Below the pieces are notes generated by a model. That model searched no databases, was not told where the DNA came from, and saw nothing but the letters and a program-made list of their open reading frames with translations. Below are positions 44,259-53,597 of a stretch of 64,000 nucleotides of DNA, piece after piece. This stretch comes from Thermoplasmatota archaeon (GTDB lineage: Archaea > Thermoplasmatota > E2 > DHVEG-1 > B18-G2). Position numbers and translations under genes: made by a program. Where the stretch lies: positions 1 to 64,000 of the forward strand of contig JAPDJO010000076.1 in assembly GCA_029259115.1 (NCBI GenBank), in the 5' to 3' direction. Numbering within the stretch: position 1 is the stretch's first letter; every line of letters begins with the position of its first letter.

Positions 44259-45533
44259 TTAATCCCCAAGAAACATTTCTCCTCTGTTGAAAGGATATTT
44301 GTGAGGATACATGTCATTCATCTGGGGTTGCATCCAGATAAAGTCCCTATATTCTTTTCTTATCATGTACTTAGCATAGTAGAAAGCCTCTTCAACAGAG
44401 ACCCTTCCATCTTTGAATATGTTAAGGTGAGATCTCTTTGCTACACCAAATAGTCCCTTCCTAAATCCATCTGCCTTTCCTGTTTTTAATCCTTCGAACC
44501 ATAGTTGAGTAAAGAGAGGACCGGATACATTACTTGCATAGCCAATAGAGAACTTACTCTCGCCTGTTATAACTATTCTACCATCTTTCGGGATATTAGA
44601 TCTTAGAAGAGAAGGTACATTAAAGATGATCCTGTTTGCAAATCCTCCACTATAACAAGAATCCACTATCAGACATAACTTTGCTTTTAATCCTTCTAAA
44701 AGCTCACCCAACTCTTTATCTTGTATAGTGCCATCCCATAGCACCACTTCACTTCTTTCCAAAATCTTGCCACCCGTAATCTTTTTATCTGGATCTCCAA
44801 CACCATGACCAGATATCCATATAAAAACCTCGCTATCGTTGTACTTGTTTGCTTCATCCTTTATCCTCTTTATAGATGATATAAGATAATCCTCTGTTGC
44901 TGGGCCGTACGATACATAATCTATCTTATCGTTTCTCTCTTGTAAAGTTGAGATCCTTTTCCCCTCTCCATTTTTGTCTCTTATCCATCCATCATCGAAC
45001 AGTATGGTAATATGACTTGCAGGATAACCCAAATCAGAAATGAAATATCTAGCCATATCTTCAGCGAGTTCGAGCATTCCATTTCCAAGTTTTATCTCAA
45101 TATCTTCGACATTCGCTGCTGATACAAATAAAGCCCATCTGTGGATATTATCTGCGATTTCATTCTCAACTAGAATCTTCAATTTTACAATGTCTGAATA
45201 ATCGGTACCATCCCATGCCCTCGCATAAATACTGTGATAACCGTTCTCTAAATCCTTGGTATCTATCGTAAAACTCCAATTGTATGTACCATCGGTTACA
45301 TCCCAAGAGCTATCATCTATCTTTATCTCTACAGATTTTACATCACCATCGAGATCTTCAGACCTCCCAGTAATGGTTAGTATGCCATAGACTTTATCTC
45401 CATTCCTAGGATAATCGATGTAGACTATAGGCTTTTCATTAGCCTTTACGGGAATATTTCTCATGGATAGAGTTACCAATATGATAGCTACAGCAATCAA
45501 AATTGATACTACGATTATACCTTTGAATCTCAT
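44259..45533 (-). CDS. exported caspase-like (C13/C14-type) cysteine protease with Ig-like domain
   Basis: 424-residue exported protein. Residues 4-24 form a signal-anchor. Residues 35-122 form an Ig-like domain (KPIVYIDYPRNGDKVYGILTITGRSEDLDGDVKSVEI; GYHSIYARAWDGTDYS). The protease domain spans 130-400: WALFVSAAN, ILFDDGWIR, His243 in IWISGHGVGD and Cys293 in LIVDSCYSGGF. The spacing matches caspase-haemoglobinase folds, closest to metacaspase/legumain types. It is the third protease of this fold in the window. A PATEDYLISSIKRI region before the His probably shapes the specificity pocket. Activity is inferred from the dyad. Confidence 0.8.
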   Translation of the reverse strand: MRFKGIIVVSILIAVAIILVTLSMRNIPVKANEKPIVYIDYPRNGDKVYGILTITGRSEDLDGDVKSVEIKIDDSSWDVTDGTYNWSFTIDTKDLENGYHSIYARAWDGTDYSDIVKLKILVENEIADNIHRWALFVSAANVEDIEIKLGNGMLELAEDMARYFISDLGYPASHITILFDDGWIRDKNGEGKRISTLQERNDKIDYVSYGPATEDYLISSIKRIKDEANKYNDSEVFIWISGHGVGDPDKKITGGKILERSEVVLWDGTIQDKELGELLEGLKAKLCLIVDSCYSGGFANRIIFNVPSLLRSNIPKDGRIVITGESKFSIGYASNVSGPLFTQLWFEGLKTGKADGFRKGLFGVAKRSHLNIFKDGRVSVEEAFYYAKYMIRKEYRDFIWMQPQMNDMYPHKYPFNRGEMFLGD

Positions 45534-45572
45534 CCAGTTAATATTTATAGAGTTTTATTTAAAACACTTCTT

Positions 45573-46520
45573 TTACAGACGTTGTCTAAAATGTTCCCAA
45601 CCCCGGTCTTGGAGTTTCCTTTTCTTCCCATGACAGATTATACTTATCTCCTTTTCTTTGGTAACCTTGCCCATTTCGTAGATCTTCACCTTTTTCTTTA
45701 TCTCATCAAACTTATCTTTTGATAGAGTAACCAATAGTTCATAATCCCCACCAAAATCTATGGCTATAGAGTAAGGATCTATATTCAATATCTCCCCAAC
45801 CTTAAAAGCTTCTTCAGAGACGGGGATCTTTTCTCTTTCTATGGTAAAGCCAACATCATTTATCTTTGCAAGTTGGTATAAAGATGAAGACAAACCATCA
45901 GATATATCCATACAAGAGCTTATACATCTTGATTTTGCAAGTTCTCTACCCTCTCTTATTCTTGGTTCTGGTCTTATCAACCCTCTTAACTCTACTCCAT
46001 CTAGTTTATTCTTTATCGCTAGATAACCAGCTCCAGCTTTTCCGAGATGCCCTGTGACGGCAACAATATCTTCCGGCTTTGCTCCTTTCCTAAAAAGAAT
46101 CTCCTCCTTCGAAACCCTACCTATAGCCGTTCCAGACACCGTTATCTCGTTGTGTTCCTTTGTATCTCCTCCGAGAATCCTTCCGCCATATTTACCAACG
46201 CAATCTTTAGCCCCTTTGATAAGGGAAAGAACAAAATCCTCATCCAGATCTGAAGGTAGCGATAGAGATAGTAAAACACCTATTACTTCGCCACCCATTG
46301 CTGCAATATCGCTTAGATTTATTGAGGTAACAAACCAACCTATGTCATATGGAGTCATAACGTTTGGGAGATGAGTCTCTTTTCTGATTACATCAGATGA
46401 TACAAGGAGATAACTATCATCTACGTCTATATATGCGGAATCATCACCGAGATGGTTATCACCTATAATGGATAGAATCTTATCCACAATCTTTCTTTCA
46501 CCAAGATCAGAGAGTTTCAT
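45573..46520 (-). CDS. thiL: thiamine-monophosphate kinase
   Basis: 315-residue ThiL from ATG 46520 (MKLSDLGERKIVDKIL). The AIRS-fold motifs are NHLGDDSAYIDV with metal-binding aspartates near residue 30, SDVIRKETHL, NLSDIAAMGG near 80, and GRILGGDTKEHNEI near 125. It phosphorylates thiamine monophosphate to the diphosphate. The ORF-track start 27 codons upstream overlaps purM. It is divergent from purM, a member of the same superfamily, over 59 bases. Confidence 0.9.
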   Translation of the reverse strand: MKLSDLGERKIVDKILSIIGDNHLGDDSAYIDVDDSYLLVSSDVIRKETHLPNVMTPYDIGWFVTSINLSDIAAMGGEVIGVLLSLSLPSDLDEDFVLSLIKGAKDCVGKYGGRILGGDTKEHNEITVSGTAIGRVSKEEILFRKGAKPEDIVAVTGHLGKAGAGYLAIKNKLDGVELRGLIRPEPRIREGRELAKSRCISSCMDISDGLSSSLYQLAKINDVGFTIEREKIPVSEEAFKVGEILNIDPYSIAIDFGGDYELLVTLSKDKFDEIKKKVKIYEMGKVTKEKEISIICHGKKRKLQDRGWEHFRQRL

Positions 46521-46579
46521 AGTTTTAGAAAAAGATACTTCCCAAAAAAGTTTATCTCCTCCAGCTGCATGCTTTAACC

Positions 46580-47605
46580 ATGGAAGGACTGACCTATGCA
46601 AAGAGTGGCGTAGATATATTCAAGGAAGAAAAAGCAATCAAGAGCTTGATCTCCTCAATACAATTTAACAGGAAAGGGATAGGAAGATATTTAGGAGGGC
46701 ACTTTGCAGGACTGATAGATTTTGGAGATCATGCCCTAGTTCTTTGTACAGATGGGGTTGGTAGCAAAGTCATGATAGCAAATGAGATGAGAAAGTGGGA
46801 TACCATAGGTATAGATTGTATAGCCATGAATGTCAACGATTGTATATGTGTTGGTGCTGAACCTATCGCCTTTGTTGATTACTTAGCAATGGAAAAACCG
46901 GATCCTAAGATAACAAGAGAGATAGGAAAGGGTTTAGCTAAAGGAGCCAAAATTGCAAATATATCAATAGCAGGTGGAGAGACAGCTACACTTCCAGAGA
47001 TTATTAAGGGCTTCGATCTTGCTGGGACATGCCTCGGTTATGTAAAAAAGGAGAACATAATACTTGGGGATAGAATAAGAGAGGGAGATATTATCATAGG
47101 ATTAGAGAGCAGTGGCTTACACTCCAATGGATTTACATTAGCCAGAAAAGTCATAGAGAATAGTAAGTTGTCTTATAGAGATGAATTTCCAAACGGAATC
47201 TACGAAGGAAAAACTATAGGAGAAGTTCTACTAACACCAACAAGAATATATGTCAAAGAAGTTCTAGAAGTAGTAAGGAACTTTGAGATACATGGTCTAG
47301 CTCATATCACAGGCGGAGGAATGAGAAACCTTCTGAGATTGAAAGATGTGAAATTTATCATAGATAGCCCATTTGACCCACAGCCTATCTTTAAATTTAT
47401 ACAGGAGAAAGGAAATATAGAACTTAAAGAGATGTACCAGACATTCAACATGGGGATGGGATTTGCTATAATTCTGGCAAAAGATTATGCGGATGATGTT
47501 CTAGATATTTTAGAGAAGAAATCCGAGGCAAAACCAAAAATCGTAGGGCATGTTGAGAGAGGAAAGGGGGTCAAGATACCTTCATTGAATCTTGTCTTCA
47601 TTTGA
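46580..47605 (+). CDS. purM: phosphoribosylformylglycinamidine cyclo-ligase (AIR synthase)
   Basis: 341-residue PurM, purine biosynthesis step from FGAM to AIR. Motifs are LTYAKSGVDIFKEEKAI at the start, VLCTDGVGSKVMIANEM near 58, NDCICVGAEPIAFVDYLA near 90, and AGGETATLPEI near 138; HSNGFTLARKV follows near 180. Length and order are standard. Start ATG 46580. It ends 13 bases from the convergent transglutaminase-like gene. Confidence 0.93.
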   Translation: MEGLTYAKSGVDIFKEEKAIKSLISSIQFNRKGIGRYLGGHFAGLIDFGDHALVLCTDGVGSKVMIANEMRKWDTIGIDCIAMNVNDCICVGAEPIAFVDYLAMEKPDPKITREIGKGLAKGAKIANISIAGGETATLPEIIKGFDLAGTCLGYVKKENIILGDRIREGDIIIGLESSGLHSNGFTLARKVIENSKLSYRDEFPNGIYEGKTIGEVLLTPTRIYVKEVLEVVRNFEIHGLAHITGGGMRNLLRLKDVKFIIDSPFDPQPIFKFIQEKGNIELKEMYQTFNMGMGFAIILAKDYADDVLDILEKKSEAKPKIVGHVERGKGVKIPSLNLVFI

Positions 47606-47618
47606 CGTAGGAAAAAAT

Positions 47619-48590
47619 CTAACCTTCATCAAAAATCAGTTCTTTTCTCCTTTCTAGGGTTATCTTAGGAGTCATCATCCTGTATTTTCTCCTAGCTTCT
47701 CTGTCATAGTTCTCCTCGCCCATCTTTTCCAAGATTTTTCTTCCTTTTTCAATCTGCTTTAGTATATTGACATTTATTCTTTCAACAGTCTTCGGAGCTA
47801 GTAACATTAGAGCTTTTGTAATCATACCTATTCCATATGGTAGAGATTCCGTTACGAACATTGTTCCAGGGATAGGCTTAAACCATAGACCCATAGATGA
47901 TTCACCAAATTTGGTTATCGGCACCCCCATTGCCGCCTGCCTCTCAGGCGTAGGCCCTGCGTGAGCAGGTAACCATTTTCCATCTATATATACTTCTATC
48001 TCTCCTTCCAAGGAAAAATATCCTAAAGCATCGTACCATCTTCTCATCATCGAATCGTAAATCTCCTCATACATTGATTGACTTTCAACAGCTGCAAAAA
48101 GCCTGTATCTAGCCTTAATCCCAGCAGCTCTACAGAGTGCCGCGAATACAGAATTTATATGCAGGCAGGTGCCAGTTCCTCTCCTTAGAGTATCCGAGAC
48201 ATCATCCATAGGTAATATTTCCAAGATGAGATTCCTTTTTGCAAACTCAAATGCAGATTCAGCAAACTCATAATCCGATTTTTTAAACGCTCCAAGTTTG
48301 TTTGCTAGTGCTATTATCTCTGGCGCTCTGCAGTTGCAATAAAGAGTAGGTCTGAGATATTTCTCGTCAGAATCGCAGTATTTCATACCCTCCCTGTATT
48401 TGGGAATTTCATACTTTCTCTTCGGTCTAACATATCTTTCTTCTGATGGACTAGATTCTCTCAGCCTCCTTATATCTCCTAGATTGGTGAGTAAGGTTTT
48501 GGCTAGGGAAAATGTGCCCACAGTTAACATTTTTATAAAAACTCTATTTGGAAAGTACTCCTCGTCTTTAATTTCTTTTAGAGAAGCCAT
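47619..48590 (-). CDS. transglutaminase-like protein
   Basis: 323-residue protein with a transglutaminase-like (papain-fold) core. The catalytic Cys lies in RGTGTCLHINSVFAALCRAAGIKARYR near residue 172, the common CXH start followed by AGIPAR-like sequence. The segment VYIDGKWLPAHAGPTPERQ could provide the His. The N-terminal 100 residues are family-specific and the C-terminus is basic and helical. No signal peptide is seen, so it should act in the cytoplasm. I prefer ATG 48590 over the TTG two codons upstream. Substrate unknown. Confidence 0.7.
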   Translation of the reverse strand: MASLKEIKDEEYFPNRVFIKMLTVGTFSLAKTLLTNLGDIRRLRESSPSEERYVRPKRKYEIPKYREGMKYCDSDEKYLRPTLYCNCRAPEIIALANKLGAFKKSDYEFAESAFEFAKRNLILEILPMDDVSDTLRRGTGTCLHINSVFAALCRAAGIKARYRLFAAVESQSMYEEIYDSMMRRWYDALGYFSLEGEIEVYIDGKWLPAHAGPTPERQAAMGVPITKFGESSMGLWFKPIPGTMFVTESLPYGIGMITKALMLLAPKTVERINVNILKQIEKGRKILEKMGEENYDREARRKYRMMTPKITLERRKELIFDEG

Positions 48591-48689
48591 CCCCAATCAA
48601 TTCGAGGTGTACTAAATAAAACTTTTGCTACAAAGTTTATCCTACAGTACCCACAACCTTTAAAAGTAATAACCCTATACCGCTAGCCA

Positions 48690-48854
48690 ATGAAGCTTAT
48701 AGATAGATGCAATTCATGCGGAAAGGGACTTGTAGAGAGAGGCTTTGTTACGTTTCCATGTCCAATATGTTCTAATCCTATAGGTAGGTGTGAAAACTGC
48801 AGAGAGCAAGGCGTTGAGTATGTGTGTGAAAATTGTGGTTTTAGAGGACCTTAG
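48690..48854 (+). CDS. archaeal zinc-ribbon RNA-binding protein (too short for the ORF track)
   Basis: 54-residue protein MKLIDRCNSCGKG... with four Cys pairs: CNSC, CPIC, CENC and CENC. It is the small archaeal double-zinc-ribbon protein usually encoded immediately before aEF-1beta, as here (10-base gap). The TAG stop is followed by GGTGATC, which doubles as the EF-1beta Shine-Dalgarno. Exact role unknown; association with translation is inferred from the conserved pairing. Confidence 0.88.
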   Translation: MKLIDRCNSCGKGLVERGFVTFPCPICSNPIGRCENCREQGVEYVCENCGFRGP

Positions 48855-48864
48855 GTGATCACAA

Positions 48865-49137
48865 ATGGGAGAGGTAATAGCTCTGATAAGAGTAATGCCA
48901 TCCGATATTTTGGATGACAAACAGATGGAAGAACTCAAGAACAAAGTCAAGGAAAAGATAAAAGAGCCTGCACGATTAGCTAGGATGGATATAAGAGATA
49001 TAGCCTTTGGTTTAAGGGCACTGGATGTTACTGTTGTTGTTCCAGATGCAGAGGGCGGGGTAGATCCTATAGCTGAGGATATCTCTAGCATAGATGGAGT
49101 CGAAAGTGCCGAAGTTGTTGATGTAGGTAGAATTTAG
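48865..49137 (+). CDS. ef1b: elongation factor 1-beta
   Basis: 90-residue archaeal aEF-1beta, the exchange factor for aEF-1alpha. It has the ferredoxin-like fold sequence MGEVIALIRVMPSDILDDKQMEELKNKVKEKI, DIAFGLRALDVTVVVPDAEGGVDPIAEDI, and IDGVESAEVVDVGRI. Length is exactly that of the family. GGTGATC precedes the ATG. Its stop overlaps the convergent regulator's stop by 4 bases. Confidence 0.94.
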   Translation: MGEVIALIRVMPSDILDDKQMEELKNKVKEKIKEPARLARMDIRDIAFGLRALDVTVVVPDAEGGVDPIAEDISSIDGVESAEVVDVGRI

Positions 49138-49823
49138 GAACCTTTACCCACCTTTTTTATCTGCTCTTGGAACTTATTTGATACTGATTTTTCTAGAGCC
49201 TCTATACCCAATTCTGTTGGGAAATAAACAGGGTATGCAGAATTACTTCTATCTCCCTCGACCATCTCCGCCATGATCATCTTCTTCAAGTGCCATTTTA
49301 CAGTATGGTGATTCAGATTTAGAGCCTTTGCGATTTCAAGAAGATGCTTGCCGGGATTATTTCTCAGGTATTCCATTATTCTCCTAGCATTTTTGTTCCT
49401 CAATATAGATTCCGCTATCGCTCTTTTTCTAGCCTGAATACCTCCTTCCACTAGGTAATACACCTTTTTGCCGCCGATCTTCCTACTTCTTATCAGGTTG
49501 CACTGCTCAAGTTTCCGAAGATGCCACTCAACGTTACTTGGCTTAAGATCCAGATCTCTAGCTATTTCTCTTAGATGTGATCCAGGATATTCATCTATAT
49601 ATGAGTATATCGTTCTTCTTATCTCTTTATCAAGAACGTTTTCTGGTGTTACGTATTTTATTCCTCCCCATAGGGCGAAGAAAGTCACTATTATGGCTGC
49701 TACTACTATTATTGCTGCAATCCCTATTCCGAGACCAAGGCTAGGTGTGAACTCTATGGACATTGCACTTACAGAAGGCAGAAGCATTATAGATATGCCT
49801 AACATTAGTACCAAACTCTTCAT
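49134..49823 (-). CDS. membrane-anchored tandem winged-helix regulator
   Basis: 229-residue protein with a signal peptide (residues 1-20) and a transmembrane segment (IGIAAIIVVAAIIVTFFALWGG, 32-53), then two winged-helix domains. The first has HLREIARDLDLKPSNVEWHLRKLEQCNLIRSRK (84-116). The second has HLLEIAKALNLNHHTVKWHLKKMIMAEMVEGDR (160-192). The tandem arrangement on a membrane stalk is characteristic of archaeal membrane-bound HTH proteins that report an outside signal. No target is apparent. TATA-like ATATAAGTT follows upstream near 49860. Confidence 0.8.
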   Translation of the reverse strand: MKSLVLMLGISIMLLPSVSAMSIEFTPSLGLGIGIAAIIVVAAIIVTFFALWGGIKYVTPENVLDKEIRRTIYSYIDEYPGSHLREIARDLDLKPSNVEWHLRKLEQCNLIRSRKIGGKKVYYLVEGGIQARKRAIAESILRNKNARRIMEYLRNNPGKHLLEIAKALNLNHHTVKWHLKKMIMAEMVEGDRSNSAYPVYFPTELGIEALEKSVSNKFQEQIKKVGKGS

Positions 49824-49869
49824 TGCATCCCATCCTCAGGTTATGTAAGTATGAAAAAACTTATATATT

Positions 49870-51579
49870 TTACTTATGTGCAAATATTCCTATGATTTTT
49901 TCTCCTTTTCTTTCTATTCTCACAAAACCAAACCTCTCGAATTGAACAATCTCACCATCTTTAACATTCTCGAGCGCTTTCTCTACAAATCCTTTTACCA
50001 CTTTCAAGCTATCTGGATTATATTTCTCTCCTATAAACAGAGGTCCTGGAATGAATATTGATAGCTCAAAATACTCTTCAGTTACCCACTGAATTTTTTC
50101 CAAATTCTTTATCAGCTTATCACCGGCAAACTCACCTTCAATATTTTCATTTTTCTTTAGGACTTTCACGTTGTATAGATCCTTCAATCTGAAGATATCT
50201 CCCTCCCTCATTCTATCAGCATCTTCTTTTGGTATGTAGAATATGGAACCAGTCTTCACTGTTCTGTAACCCATATCCTCAGTTGGGTGAAATCTTAACT
50301 TTTTCTCAAGATGCGGCGCACCCCTCACTCTTAGCCTTACTGGATCAGGAACGAAGAAGAATCTCCTAGAAAATTTGTCTATAATCTTTCTATTTACTGC
50401 TTCCAACTGATCAAAAGTAACTACAGATTCACTCTTTGATATCCCTTGAGACAAAACGAAAATTCTTATTGCATCAGGAACAATACCTCTCCTCCTCAAA
50501 CCTCTCAGTGTAGGTAATCTAAAATCATCATAACCACTTACCTTTCCTTCATCAATCAGAGGTTTTATTTTCCTCTTAGAAACAGGCATGCCTTCTATGG
50601 ATAATCTCGAAAATTCCATTAAATGAGGTTTCCTGAGACCAAGTTTATCCAGGAGATAGAAATACACCTCATCTCTTAATTCATACTCCTTTGTTCTGAA
50701 AGGATGGGTAACTCCAGATAAAGAGTCTTCAACAGCTCCAGCAAAATCATAAGTTGGCCAAACTCTATATTTGTCTCCTTGGATGGGATGTTCAGCATCT
50801 ACTATTCTAAAAAGCGTTGGATCTCTCATCGCTGTATTCTTACTCTTTAAGTCTCCTTTCAATCTCAAAACAGCCCTACCTTCTTCTATACTTCTATGCA
50901 TTTCTTTCCAGAGAGAAAAATTCTCCTCTTTACTCCTCTCTCTACATTCACATGGTACGCCTTTGAATCTATTTCTTCTTATAGTTTCCTGATCACATTT
51001 GCAGACATATGCGTCTCCTTGGGATATTAACTTCTCTGCAAGTCTATAATGCGTTGGAAGATTTGAGGAAGTGCAGTACTCCTTATCCCATTCTATGCCA
51101 AGCCACTCTAAGTCTTCTTTCTGAGCATCATAAAACTCGATACTCTCATTTTCAGGATTCGTATCGTCAAACCTGAGAATAAAGATACCATCATACATTC
51201 TAGCATATTCGTAATCTATGAATGCTGCCTTTGCATGTCCTATATGCAAATAACCATTCGGTTCCGGAGGAAATCTTGTAACAACTTTTCCAGGTTCTGC
51301 ATATGGCAGGGGAGGAAGCGAAATTTCTTTCTTCCTTTTTTCCTTGATCAAAAGTTTTGGATCTATTTCACTCAAAGCTTTTTTCTGCTCATCAATACTC
51401 AAGTTATTTATTTCCTTGACAACTCTTTCTACAATTTCCATCACAGACTTTATTTTATTCTTCAGATCTTTTCTTTCTGCTAGGATTTTCCCTATAACCG
51501 CTTTACTGTTTGCTTTCCCATCGTGCTGTAAAGCATTTTGTAACGCATACTTTTTTGCCAATCTCTCTATCTCTTCCAT
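49870..51579 (-). CDS. gltX: glutamyl-tRNA synthetase (archaeal type)
   Basis: 569-residue archaeal-type GluRS (related to GlnRS), charging tRNA-Glu and, non-discriminatingly, tRNA-Gln for amidation. The class I signature RFPPEPNGYLHIGHAKA lies near residue 108 and the KMSKS-like loop is MPVSKRK near 347. The beta-barrel C-terminus is complete (MGYRTVKTGSIFYIPKEDADRM). The N-terminal 90 residues form the archaeal helical extension. It is the last gene of the isoprenoid operon, 1 base after the prenyl synthase stop. Confidence 0.93.
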   Translation of the reverse strand: MEEIERLAKKYALQNALQHDGKANSKAVIGKILAERKDLKNKIKSVMEIVERVVKEINNLSIDEQKKALSEIDPKLLIKEKRKKEISLPPLPYAEPGKVVTRFPPEPNGYLHIGHAKAAFIDYEYARMYDGIFILRFDDTNPENESIEFYDAQKEDLEWLGIEWDKEYCTSSNLPTHYRLAEKLISQGDAYVCKCDQETIRRNRFKGVPCECRERSKEENFSLWKEMHRSIEEGRAVLRLKGDLKSKNTAMRDPTLFRIVDAEHPIQGDKYRVWPTYDFAGAVEDSLSGVTHPFRTKEYELRDEVYFYLLDKLGLRKPHLMEFSRLSIEGMPVSKRKIKPLIDEGKVSGYDDFRLPTLRGLRRRGIVPDAIRIFVLSQGISKSESVVTFDQLEAVNRKIIDKFSRRFFFVPDPVRLRVRGAPHLEKKLRFHPTEDMGYRTVKTGSIFYIPKEDADRMREGDIFRLKDLYNVKVLKKNENIEGEFAGDKLIKNLEKIQWVTEEYFELSIFIPGPLFIGEKYNPDSLKVVKGFVEKALENVKDGEIVQFERFGFVRIERKGEKIIGIFAHK

Positions 51580-51580
51580 A

Positions 51581-52564
51581 TTACCTTCTTCTACTTATAC
51601 AGTAATCCACGAGTTCTTCCAGGTAATGCTTTGCATCATTATCTGGTAAAATTGAAAGACTTTGCTTGGCTCTCTTTGAAAATTCTATAGCCTTCTTTCT
51701 TGAGTAGTCTAGAGAGCCAATCCTCTCTAATATATCTATAACCTCCTTCACTTCCTCATCACTCGCATCTTTCTTACCCAGTACAGATAAAATCATCTTC
51801 TTCTCATCATCGTTCGCGTTTGACAAAGCGTGTATGATCATGAGAGTTTTCTTCCCTTCTCTTATATCATTCCCTATCTTTTTTCCAAACTCATTTTCTT
51901 CTCCTTTGAGATCAAGATAGTCATCCCATATCTGAAAGGCTAATCCAAAGAATCTTCCATAGGTCGATAAAGATCCTATTTCTTCTCCACTTCCTTTACC
52001 TATTATCGCTCCCCCTTCAGCTGAGCATGAAAAGAGCGCAGCAGTTTTTCTGTTTATCATATCAAAATATTCTTCTTCGCTGACATAATCTCTCTTCTCA
52101 AACTCCATATCTAATTCCTGACCCTCGCATATTTCCTCGATACATTTTGTCAGGAGAAAACACAATCTTCTGAAAGATTCCGAATCAATATCAAGATTGT
52201 GAAGAGATTCGTAAGATTTAGCAAAAAGAACATCTCCAGCTATTATTGCCGTTTCTTCTCCGAACTTTATATGAACAGTTTCTATACCTCTCCTTATAGG
52301 AGATCTATCCATTATATCATCATGAACCAGGGTAAAATTATGCATAAGTTCAAGAGATACAGAGAAGGGTATAGCTTTTCTCCAGTTACCACCAACAACT
52401 TCTGTTGATAGCATGGCTATCAAAGGTCTCAGTCTCTTACCCCCAGCTATAGGAAGATACCTCGCCGCTAAATAGAGATTTTCTGGCTTCTTTATCTCCA
52501 AAATTCCTTCTATTTCTTTATTGACCTCTCTTATTCTGTCACTGAATCTCTCTATTAAATCCAT
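51581..52564 (-). CDS. geranylgeranyl/short-chain polyprenyl diphosphate synthase
   Basis: 327-residue trans-prenyl synthase. The first aspartate-rich motif is FTLVHDDIMDRSPIRRG (DDIMD) near 85 and the second is FQIWDDYLDLKGEENEFGKKIGNDIREGKKT (DDYLD) near 215. This type makes geranylgeranyl or farnesyl diphosphate for archaeal membrane ethers. Chain length cannot be read safely from the residues ahead of DDIMD. It overlaps fni by 10 bases. Confidence 0.9.
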   Translation of the reverse strand: MDLIERFSDRIREVNKEIEGILEIKKPENLYLAARYLPIAGGKRLRPLIAMLSTEVVGGNWRKAIPFSVSLELMHNFTLVHDDIMDRSPIRRGIETVHIKFGEETAIIAGDVLFAKSYESLHNLDIDSESFRRLCFLLTKCIEEICEGQELDMEFEKRDYVSEEEYFDMINRKTAALFSCSAEGGAIIGKGSGEEIGSLSTYGRFFGLAFQIWDDYLDLKGEENEFGKKIGNDIREGKKTLMIIHALSNANDDEKKMILSVLGKKDASDEEVKEVIDILERIGSLDYSRKKAIEFSKRAKQSLSILPDNDAKHYLEELVDYCISRRR

Positions 52565-53595
52565 AGCTCCACCTCCGCGGATTTCAAATCATCAACATCT
52601 TTAGCACCAACGAGAAACATTGCTGATCGCAATTCTTCTATTATGGCGTGCATCTCTCTCATTGCACTATCTAAGCCTCTGACAGCTTGTTTCAATATTA
52701 CATATGCTATACCTGCGCAGTCTGCTCCAAGAGCAATGGCTTTTGCAACATCCAGACCATTCCTTATTCCACCTGTGGCAATTATTTCTACCTTATCCTT
52801 TACAACATCAGCCACCTCAATTAGAGATAATGGAGTTGGTATTCCCCAATCCCAGAATGTCTTACCCAACCTCTCATATAGCCAATCATTCATCTTCTTT
52901 GCCCTGTAATATTCTATGGCAGCAAAGCTAGTTCCACCATATCCTCCAACGTCTATAGCAGAGATGTCTAGTTTTGCTAATCTTCTTGCGACATCTCCTG
53001 ATATTCCTGCTCCTGTCTCCTTTACTATTACAGGGATATCAAACTCCTTTGTTATTATCTCTATAGAGTTCATGCAACCCTTTGCATACGCTTCTCCCTC
53101 GGGCTGTATTATCTCCTGTAAAAAGTTGAGACAAATAGCTAGAGCATCAGCATCTATCATTTTGATAATCTCATCTATGCTTCTTATCAGCTCTTTCTTG
53201 TTCCATCTCACTATCTGAGATGCACCTATATTCGCAATTTTTAGGGGTATGTCAAAATCTTTTATTATTCCATATGTATCTTCCAAACTCTTATTTTCGA
53301 GGGCAGACCTTTGTGAGCCAACACCCATCCCTATTTGGTAATTCTCTGCCACTTTCGCCAAAACCTCATTTATCTTTTTTCCACCTCGGTACCCTCCGGT
53401 CATGCCGGATATTATTATTGGTGCTTTCAGCTTTTTCTCCAGAAATCTTGTTGAGATATCGATATCATCTATATCTATCTCTGGTAGGGCATTGTGTATA
53501 AGCCTGACATCATCCCAAAAGTTGTAGCTGGCTCTAACATCTTCATTGATTGCTATATCAACATGCTCCGCCTTCCTTCTCTCGGTTTGATTCAT
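52555..53595 (-). CDS. fni: isopentenyl-diphosphate delta-isomerase, type 2
   Basis: 346-residue FMN-dependent type 2 IPP isomerase, interconverting IPP and DMAPP. Family blocks are APIIISGMTGGYRGGKKINEVLA near 55, IGMGVGSQRSALE near 90 and VIVKETGAGISGDVARRL near 198. VDVGGYGGTSFAAIE is near 215 and IATGGIRNGLDVAKAIALGAD near 275. It follows the isopentenyl phosphate kinase by 2 bases and would use its product. Confidence 0.94.
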   Translation of the reverse strand: MNQTERRKAEHVDIAINEDVRASYNFWDDVRLIHNALPEIDIDDIDISTRFLEKKLKAPIIISGMTGGYRGGKKINEVLAKVAENYQIGMGVGSQRSALENKSLEDTYGIIKDFDIPLKIANIGASQIVRWNKKELIRSIDEIIKMIDADALAICLNFLQEIIQPEGEAYAKGCMNSIEIITKEFDIPVIVKETGAGISGDVARRLAKLDISAIDVGGYGGTSFAAIEYYRAKKMNDWLYERLGKTFWDWGIPTPLSLIEVADVVKDKVEIIATGGIRNGLDVAKAIALGADCAGIAYVILKQAVRGLDSAMREMHAIIEELRSAMFLVGAKDVDDLKSAEVELWI

Positions 53596-53597
53596 AT

